Part shown: piece by piece, positions 6,535 to 11,824 of the stretch | How positions within the stretch are numbered: the first letter of the stretch is position 1 | Layout of the letters: every line of letters starts with the position of its first letter | Assembly (NCBI GenBank): GCA_028290765.1 | Contig: JAQGJF010001104.1 | Span: 1-11,824, forward strand | DNA from: Tardiphaga sp. | Lineage (GTDB): Bacteria > Pseudomonadota > Alphaproteobacteria > Rhizobiales > Xanthobacteraceae | Direction of reading: 5' to 3' | Length of the DNA: 11,824 nucleotides | The notes under the pieces: model-generated | Database searches by the model: none | Told to the model about the DNA's origin: nothing | Seen by the model: only the letters and a program-made list of their open reading frames with translations | Position numbers and translations under genes: made by a program

Positions 6535-7719
6535 TCACTTCTCCGGCGGCGCGAACGCGGTCAGGTCGGTGATCTCGCCGGCCGATTTGAACTTGCCGTC
6601 CTTGATGACGTTGACGGCGATCGGCATGAGCATCTCATGAAGGCTGTTGAAGCCGTTCAGGGTGCCCTCCAGCATCGGGAAGTCCTTGGTGGCGGCGATC
6701 GCGTCGCGGACCTTGGCCGGATCGGTGCTGCCCGCGCGCTTGATGCCGTCGGCCATCAACCTGACCGCCGAATAGGTGATCGCGGCGACGCCTTCCGGCG
6801 AATAGCCGGCGCGGGTCTTGAAGCCGGCGAAGAACTTCTGCAGCGACTCGTCCTTGCGGTCGCGATCGAAGCTGTCGATGATATAGGTCCCTTCGGCCGC
6901 CGGTCCCGCGATCTCGATGAACTTTTCGGAATCGAAGGCCTGCGAGCCGATGATCGGCACCGTGATGCCGGCGGCGCGCAGCTGCGCAACCAGGGGACCG
7001 CCGGTGAAGAAGTAGCCGGTGGCGTAGACCGCATCGGGATTGTCGCGCTTCACGCTGGCGACGATCGAACCGAACTGGCGATCCTTCAGCGAGTAGCTGT
7101 ATTTGTTGAGGACCTCGATGCCGTATTTCGGCGCGGCCTCGAGGAAACCGTCCATGGTGGCCTGGCCGTAGTCATTGTCCATGGTGATGGTGGAGATCTT
7201 CTTCAGGCCAAGGTTCTTGCCGATGTAGAGCGCGGTCGCGGTACCCTGCGGCGGACCGAGATGCACCATTCTGAACATGTAATCGCCCGACTTGGTGATA
7301 TCCGGGTGCACACCGTAGGCAGCGATCATCACCACGCCGGCCTTCTGGAACACCGGTGCCGCGGCGCGGCCCGAGGCCGAATAGCTGCCATTGACCACCA
7401 GCTTCACGCCATCTTCGCCGATCAGCTTGTTGGCGGTGAAGATCGCCTGGTCCGACTTGGCCTGGTCGTCATAGGTGACGAGTTCCAGCTTCTGGCCGAG
7501 CACGCCGCCGGCGGCGTTGATGTCCTCCACCGCCATCTGGCCGGCGATCTGCGCGGATTTGCCGTCGGTGGCGGCGGGGCCCGTCAGGGGAACCTGGAAG
7601 CCGATCTTGATGTCGGCACGCGCCGGCATCGCGGTGGCGGCGCCGAGCACGAGGATGCTGGCAAAACTCATCAGAAACTTGGCGCTGAACGCCGACGCCT
7701 TGAAGCTGGATTTCAACAT
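6535..7719 (-). CDS. Periplasmic substrate-binding protein of Liv-type ABC transporter (livK-like)
   Basis: 394 residues, normal for the type I amino-acid receptor family (Peripla_BP_6). The signal peptide covers 1-35: Lys-rich start, hydrophobic stretch around 15-31, and cleavage after MPARA before DIKIG. The mature protein begins IKIGFQVPLTGPAA, with the binding-lobe stretches INAAGGVLGQKLELVTYDDQ, VNGSYSASGRAAAPVFQKAG and TMDNDYGQ. It binds substrate in the periplasm and delivers it to LivHM. The ligand is not readable by eye. I chose ATG 7719, which has GGAG six bases upstream, over ATG 7749, which has no good ribosome site and would add ten residues before the signal. It follows the UbiD gene by 45 bp and is separated from livH by the palindromic repeat. 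Confidence 0.93.
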   Translation of the reverse strand: MLKSSFKASAFSAKFLMSFASILVLGAATAMPARADIKIGFQVPLTGPAATDGKSAQIAGQMAVEDINAAGGVLGQKLELVTYDDQAKSDQAIFTANKLIGEDGVKLVVNGSYSASGRAAAPVFQKAGVVMIAAYGVHPDITKSGDYMFRMVHLGPPQGTATALYIGKNLGLKKISTITMDNDYGQATMDGFLEAAPKYGIEVLNKYSYSLKDRQFGSIVASVKRDNPDAVYATGYFFTGGPLVAQLRAAGITVPIIGSQAFDSEKFIEIAGPAAEGTYIIDSFDRDRKDESLQKFFAGFKTRAGYSPEGVAAITYSAVRLMADGIKRAGSTDPAKVRDAIAATKDFPMLEGTLNGFNSLHEMLMPIAVNVIKDGKFKSAGEITDLTAFAPPEK

Positions 7720-7764
7720 GGCTTTCTCCGTTGGAAGCAATCGTTTCATTTTTGGTCGCCGTCC

Positions 7765-9150
7765 CTAGACAAGCTGATTTTCGCGAAGGATTTTGCGTGC
7801 GCGCGCCACCGCCGCTGCCGGCGGTCGCGCCAGTTCCCAGTCCGGCCGGTCGCCCGGATGACGCGTTGCATCGATGCCGAGCTTGGTGATGGTACCGCCC
7901 TGCTCGATCGGCTCGGATCGATCCGCACGCACCGCCGGAATGATGACAAAATCCCGGTCCGGCTTCACCCGTGTTGCGCTGGCCCATTCGACCTGCTGGG
8001 TGTTCCAGGGATCGATGTCGTCGTCGACCACGATCACCTGCTTGATCAGATTGACCGCCGCCCACACCGCGAACATCGCCTTGCGCGCTTCGCCCGGCCG
8101 CGGCGCCCGCAACGACACCACCGCGTGCAAACGGCCGGCGCCGCCCAGACCGACGGCGACTTCGGCAACCGACGGCACCGCGCCACGGATGGCGCGCAGC
8201 AATCCGGCGGCAATCGCGACACCACCGAGCAGGCAATGCTCGGGATGATATCCCGGCAACACCACCTGAAACATCGCGTCACGACGTCGCGTCAAAGCCG
8301 AGAAACTCGCGACGATGCCGGCGCCGTAGTCTTCATACATGCCGTGGAACTCGCTCACCGGTCCTTCGGTAAAAGGTTCGCCGGCGTCGAGCGTTCCTTC
8401 CAGCACGCACTCGCAATGCGCCGGCACCAGCAAATCCGACTGCGTGCAGCGCGTCACCTCGAGCGGCTCGCCCAGCAGCGCGCCGGCGATCGGGAGTTCA
8501 TCGTCGCCGAGGCCGAGGTAGAGGCATGCCGCCACCAGCACTGCCGGGTGATTGCCGATGCACACCGCGATATCGAGCTTCTCGCCGCGCGCATGGGCCG
8601 CCCGCGCCAGCACCGCGAGGTGGTGATTGGGCGCGATGCCGACGAAAGCCCGGTTGGCGCCGAGCGGCATCAAGCGGGCGATTGACAGATTGGTGTGGCC
8701 GCTGACGCGATCCTTGGCGACGATCGCGCCGGCCGTAATATACGGTCCGGCTTCCTTTTCGAAGAAGCGCGGAATCGGCAATTCGTCAGCCAGCGAGGGC
8801 GCGGCGATGATTGCCTGCTGGCAGGGGGCCGACGATACCAGGCGATGCGGCAGCGGATTCTCGATCGCGGCAATCAGCGAGGCCTGCAATGTATCGAGAG
8901 GACTGCTCAATCCCATGGCAAAGCGAGGCAGCGAATTGAGCAGATTGCCCACGATCGGCATCGCGTGAATACCGCTACGCGTCTCGACCTGGGAGAAGCG
9001 CAACGCCGGCCCGTCATCGATCTCGCCGAGGCAGCCGGCGATCTCATAATCCAGGCTTACCGGCTGCGAGATGCTGACGAGGTCGCCTGAAGCTTCGAGG
9101 CCGGACAGGAACGCCCGCATCGACTGGGAATGCGTCGCCTCGCGGTCCAT
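7765..9150 (-). CDS. UbiD-family prenylated-FMN decarboxylase
   Basis: About 461 residues, usual for UbiD/Fdc enzymes, which reversibly decarboxylate unsaturated or (hetero)aromatic acids with prenyl-FMN and a divalent metal. The opening MRAFLSGLEASGDLVSI is the family's N-terminus. Cofactor and catalytic residues align with the fungal ferulate decarboxylase pattern: Asn154 and Arg159 with the same spacing, His177, Glu231 in GEPLEVTRC, and Glu262 and Glu267 in EGPVSE, giving the full Glu-Arg-Glu network. It should therefore be active. UbiX, which makes the cofactor, is not in the window. As first gene of the operon, facing the LysR regulator, it is probably the main regulated target. Substrate unknown; acrylate-like or heteroaromatic acids are plausible beside a urocanase homologue. 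Start is uncertain: in-frame ATGs at 9207, 9192, 9150 and 9120 all lack a strong ribosome site; 9150 or 9120 fits homology best. Confidence 0.9.
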   Translation of the reverse strand: MDREATHSQSMRAFLSGLEASGDLVSISQPVSLDYEIAGCLGEIDDGPALRFSQVETRSGIHAMPIVGNLLNSLPRFAMGLSSPLDTLQASLIAAIENPLPHRLVSSAPCQQAIIAAPSLADELPIPRFFEKEAGPYITAGAIVAKDRVSGHTNLSIARLMPLGANRAFVGIAPNHHLAVLARAAHARGEKLDIAVCIGNHPAVLVAACLYLGLGDDELPIAGALLGEPLEVTRCTQSDLLVPAHCECVLEGTLDAGEPFTEGPVSEFHGMYEDYGAGIVASFSALTRRRDAMFQVVLPGYHPEHCLLGGVAIAAGLLRAIRGAVPSVAEVAVGLGGAGRLHAVVSLRAPRPGEARKAMFAVWAAVNLIKQVIVVDDDIDPWNTQQVEWASATRVKPDRDFVIIPAVRADRSEPIEQGGTITKLGIDATRHPGDRPDWELARPPAAAVARARKILRENQLV

Positions 9151-9367
9151 GGCGTTCTTCGCCTGCACGTCAATCCACCCCACAGCACCCATGAACGGCG
9201 TCAGCATCGAATTCGTCGTCAGATCGCCGCTGATCCGCTTACGATCATATCGGCCATCGCGCCCGGGTCCATCGGCCTATCCCGCGAACCAGGGCATAGG
9301 TAAAAACGAAGGACCGGATGACGCCGCCCCGATCGGAGGCTATGCTGCGCCAAACCGGCGAGAAACG
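9151..9367. promoter_or_regulatory. Divergent promoter/operator region between the UbiD operon and the LysR-type regulator
   Basis: This 217-bp stretch separates the two divergent start codons and should hold both promoters, as is usual for LysR-regulated units. Its left part could instead be coding if the UbiD protein starts at 9207. Visible structure: a direct repeat ATCGGCC at 9249-9255 and 9271-9277, 22 bp apart (two helical turns), and an imperfect palindrome at 9276-9300 with arms CCTAT and ATAGG and further CCC/GGG pairing inside. These are candidate operator elements; no convincing -35/-10 pair is recognised by eye. Confidence 0.45.
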
Positions 9368-11218
9368 ATGGTCGAACTCCGCACCCTGGCCTACTTCATC
9401 ACCGCCTGCCGATCCGGCAGCTTTGCCCAGGCCGCCGGCGATCTCGATATCGCGATTTCGACGCTCAGCACCACCATCAAGACGCTGGGCGAGGATCTCG
9501 GCCTGACTTTGTTTCGGCGCATCAACAATAATCTCTATCCGACCGACGCGGCGCGCAGCCTGATGCGCGCCGCGGAGCCGCTGCTGATGGCGGAGCAGTT
9601 TGCCCGGCGTTTCGTCGCCGCACCGCCCAAGACCAGGCTCAAGCAGCTGACCATCGACATCAGGCTGAGTTTTACGATCGGCGGCATCAGCAAGGCGTTG
9701 CGCCGCGCCATCGACACTACGGGCGCCGAACGCGCGGATATCTTTGTCGACCCGGCGTGGACCGACGACAAGGATCTTCCCCACATCGCGGCCCTGGCGG
9801 AAGATTGGACCTCGCCCGAGCGCAGCTATCTAGCCATCGGCCTCGGCGACACCAGCCAGCGCAAGTCCAAACACGCCACCACCTTGCTCTCCGATCCGTG
9901 GGTCTTTGCCTGCCGGCTGCCGGCCGGTACGCAAAACCCGCCTGATGCCGCCGACCTGATCGCAGGTCGCATCGTCGTGCCGCTACTGTCGCCGCCGCTG
10001 ACGGAACAGGCCGACCGCTATTTCAGCCAGCACAAAATCAGTGGGGTGCGCTTTCTCAACGACCACCCGGGCGACCTGCCGCGCCTGATCGACGACTATC
10101 CCGACGCCGCATTGTTCGTGCCGCGGAGCTTGATCTCGCCGCGGCTTGGCCTGTCCAATATCGCGGTGGTGGCCCCGAATAAGCCGCTGGCGATGAACAT
10201 CGTCGCGCGCGCGGCGGAGCCCAACGCCGTGACGAATTTATTCATACGCCATCTGAAGGGAGCGCTCGGAATTGGGGATCGTTCACCGGTCGAACGCCCG
10301 GTCATCACCTTGCGGCAGATTCAATATTTCAACATGACCTGTCGGCTCCGGCGCATATCCGCCGCGGCGCGCGGTTCGCGCATCAGCCAGCCGGCGCTCA
10401 GCGAACAATTGCACAAGCTCGAAGCGTCGCTCGGCGGCGCACTGTTCGAACGGCACGGCGACGGCGTCATCCCGACCACCAGGGGCGAACGCCTGGCCAC
10501 CATCGCCACGCTGATCGAGCAGGGCTTCCGCCGTCTCTCCAGCAGCGACGCCGGTGCGGCACCACCGCAGAGCCGGCGCATTGCGGTCGGAATTCTTCCA
10601 TCGGTCAACCAGCACGGCTTCCTCGTCAATCGCATTACCGAAGCCATCGTCGACGTTCAGGCGCGCCATCCCGCGTTGAAACTGGTGATCCAGGAAGCGC
10701 CGAACAGCACGCTGCAGGACTGGGTGATGCGTGGCCTCGTGGGTGTCGCGATCGTCGAAACCGTACTGCCGCATATGCCACGGCTGCCGCTCGGATCTTC
10801 GGAAGGCCTCGCCGCGATCGTGCATGCCAAACATCGCCTGCTGCCGCCCGGCCCGGTGAGTCTCGCGGACCTGATGCTCTTGAAGCTGGCGCTGCCGACC
10901 AATCGCTTCGGGCTGCGCCAGTTGCTCGAGAGCGCGGCGGAGGAACGTGGCCTGAAAATCCAGCCCTATCTGGAGATCGATTCGCTGCCGATGGCGGTCG
11001 GCGTCCTGGCGCGGCTGCCGGTCTGCACCGTGCTGCCGCCGTCCGCGGTCGCCCCGGAAATCGCCTCCGGCGATCTGGTCGCGCACCCGATCGTCGATCC
11101 GGTGATATCGCGGCGGCTGTTCGTGATCTATTCCGGCGAGCGGACGTTGAGCGAGCCGGAACGTGGGCTGGTCAATTCGTTGCGGCGGAAATTATCGGAG
11201 CATGGCAGCGCGGAATAA
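9368..11218 (+). CDS. Tandem (double) LysR-type transcriptional regulator
   Basis: 616 residues, twice the usual ~300. The first unit starts at residue 1 with a LysR winged helix (HTH about 18-41, SFAQAAGDLDIAISTLSTTI, then GLTLFRR), followed by an effector-domain-sized stretch to about 300. A second LysR winged helix begins at about 312 (ITLRQIQYFNMTCRL), with HTH about 328-350 (RISQPALSEQLHKLE) and GGALFERHGDGVIPTTRGERL. A second effector-binding domain runs from about 370 to 610. The join is in frame with no stop, so this is a true fusion or internal duplication. The second HTH is closer to the family norm (SQPALS); the first (AISTLS) has drifted. Start ATG 9368 begins directly at the HTH; the frame is open to 9071 but that extension runs into the divergent gene and looks noncoding. 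Likely an activator of the divergent operon, responding to its substrate or an intermediate. Convergent with the amidase gene, 20 bp away. Confidence 0.9.
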   Translation: MVELRTLAYFITACRSGSFAQAAGDLDIAISTLSTTIKTLGEDLGLTLFRRINNNLYPTDAARSLMRAAEPLLMAEQFARRFVAAPPKTRLKQLTIDIRLSFTIGGISKALRRAIDTTGAERADIFVDPAWTDDKDLPHIAALAEDWTSPERSYLAIGLGDTSQRKSKHATTLLSDPWVFACRLPAGTQNPPDAADLIAGRIVVPLLSPPLTEQADRYFSQHKISGVRFLNDHPGDLPRLIDDYPDAALFVPRSLISPRLGLSNIAVVAPNKPLAMNIVARAAEPNAVTNLFIRHLKGALGIGDRSPVERPVITLRQIQYFNMTCRLRRISAAARGSRISQPALSEQLHKLEASLGGALFERHGDGVIPTTRGERLATIATLIEQGFRRLSSSDAGAAPPQSRRIAVGILPSVNQHGFLVNRITEAIVDVQARHPALKLVIQEAPNSTLQDWVMRGLVGVAIVETVLPHMPRLPLGSSEGLAAIVHAKHRLLPPGPVSLADLMLLKLALPTNRFGLRQLLESAAEERGLKIQPYLEIDSLPMAVGVLARLPVCTVLPPSAVAPEIASGDLVAHPIVDPVISRRLFVIYSGERTLSEPERGLVNSLRRKLSEHGSAE

Positions 11219-11238
11219 GGCGACCATGACGGCGAACC

Positions 11239-11824
11239 CTACCCCTTCCGCGCCAGCGACCCATCGATCGCCTTGACCGCCTGATAGATCACCGCCGCAC
11301 CGGCGGCGATGGCTTCGCGGTCGGCCCATTCTTCCGGCGTGTGGCTCTTGCCGGCGCGGCACGGCACGAACACCATGGCGGACGGACAGATCCGGCTCAT
11401 GAACGCCGCGTCGTGACCGGCGCCGCTCGGCAGATCGGCTTCGCTCAGGCCGAGATCGCGCGCGCCGTCGCGCAAGGCGGATCGCAGATTCGGATCGCAT
11501 GCGGCCGGCGCGCCGTCGGACAGGGTTTCGAAGGTTATCCGCGTGACGCGCGCGGCGGCGGCGTGCGCCAGGCTTTCGCGGTCGATCGCCTCGACGAAGC
11601 GTTTCGTCAGCGCCGGGTTGGTGGTTCGCGCATCGACGATCAGTCGCGACCGTCCCGGCACGATATTCGAGGCCGAAGGCTCGACCGTCAGGATGCCGAC
11701 GGTGGCGACGAAATAATCCGGTCCCTCGGCGGCAAGACCCTCGGCCACCCGGCGCACCGACGAAACCGTCGCCGCCGCCGCCACCAGCGCGTCGTGACGC
11801 AAATTCAGCGGCGTGGTGCCGGCA
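11239..11824 (-). CDS. M20-family N-carbamoyl-L-amino-acid amidase / allantoate amidohydrolase-like, N-terminus beyond window
   Basis: About 195 C-terminal residues of a protein normally 400-420 long; the frame is open to the right edge, so the true start and most metal ligands are outside. Present: AGTTPLNLRHDALVAAAA (substrate-binding and dimer region), VGILTVEPSASNIVPG, the lid-domain stretch LIVDARTTNP, SGAGHDAAFMS, and MVFVPCRAGKSHTPEEWA, whose His (codon at 11341-11343) is the last metal-ligand position of the family. These mark the carbamoylase/allantoate branch of the M20 metallopeptidase-like hydrolases, which split N-carbamoyl amino acids to amino acid, CO2 and ammonia. Beside a urocanase-like hydratase and a DUF917 protein, N-carbamoyl-glutamate is the natural guess. 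Allantoate or another ureido acid cannot be excluded. It lies on the same strand as the operon but beyond the regulator, so it has its own promoter further right. Confidence 0.88.
   Translation of the reverse strand, partial: AGTTPLNLRHDALVAAAATVSSVRRVAEGLAAEGPDYFVATVGILTVEPSASNIVPGRSRLIVDARTTNPALTKRFVEAIDRESLAHAAAARVTRITFETLSDGAPAACDPNLRSALRDGARDLGLSEADLPSGAGHDAAFMSRICPSAMVFVPCRAGKSHTPEEWADREAIAAGAAVIYQAVKAIDGSLARKG

Noticed and set aside
6637..8685. 682-residue plus-strand open frame
   Set aside because: It runs antisense across both the binding-protein and UbiD genes, whose reading frames carry clear motifs; its own translation is His/Arg/Asp-rich with no domain.
9071..9367. 99-residue N-terminal extension of the tandem LysR regulator
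   Set aside because: It overlaps the start of the divergent UbiD gene and the promoter region, and LysR homology begins exactly at the ATG at 9368.
9245..11086. Minus-strand frames 9245-9784 and 10283-11086
   Set aside because: Both are antisense to the regulator, rich in Arg/Gly/Gln/Asp and without recognisable motifs.
11219..11238. Bidirectional terminator between the regulator and amidase genes
   Set aside because: Only 20 bp separate the two stops and I see no inverted repeat or T-run there.

Overview
The window comes from a GC-rich alphaproteobacterial chromosome. Codon choice (strong G/C at third positions), a tandem high-affinity amino-acid-type ABC transporter and a long palindromic intergenic element of a kind I associate with Bradyrhizobium/Rhodopseudomonas-type genomes all point to Nitrobacteraceae (Bradyrhizobiaceae). 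That placement is inference from style and memory, not from a search. There are no rRNA, tRNA, CRISPR or insertion-sequence signals.

Layout. One long minus-strand gene train occupies about 9150 down to 1. In transcription order it holds a UbiD-family (prenyl-FMN) decarboxylase, a periplasmic solute-binding protein, a ~136-bp palindromic repeat, two permeases (LivH, LivM), two ATPases (LivG, LivF), a DUF917/S-methyl-thiohydantoin-desulfurase-type protein, a glutathione S-transferase-like protein and a urocanase-family hydratase cut by the left edge. Neighbours overlap by ATGA junctions or sit within 50 bp, except at the repeat. Divergent to the train, across a ~217-bp intergenic region, lies a 616-residue regulator made of two complete LysR-type units in tandem (9368-11218). 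Convergent to the regulator, 20 bp away, is the C-terminal half of an M20-family N-carbamoyl-amino-acid amidase (11239 to the right edge).

Function. The urocanase homologue is not an ordinary HutU. The invariant active-site Cys of the FQGLPARIC motif is Gly407, the YGG nucleotide-binding motif is YMS, and the QTSAHDP loop is shortened to QTFPDP. A urocanase paralogue, a DUF917 protein and an N-carbamoyl-amino-acid amidase together match three consecutive kinds of chemistry in bacterial catabolism of ergothioneine and S-methyl-ergothioneine: hydration of a thio- or S-methyl-thiourocanate, removal of sulfur from the (S-methyl-)thiohydantoin propionate, and cleavage of N-carbamoyl-glutamate. The lyase that makes the urocanate analogue and the hydantoinase are not in the window; if the idea is right they should lie just outside it. 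The Liv-type transporter would bring in the histidine-betaine-like substrate. The UbiD enzyme and the tandem LysR regulator are the parts that no pathway I know explains.
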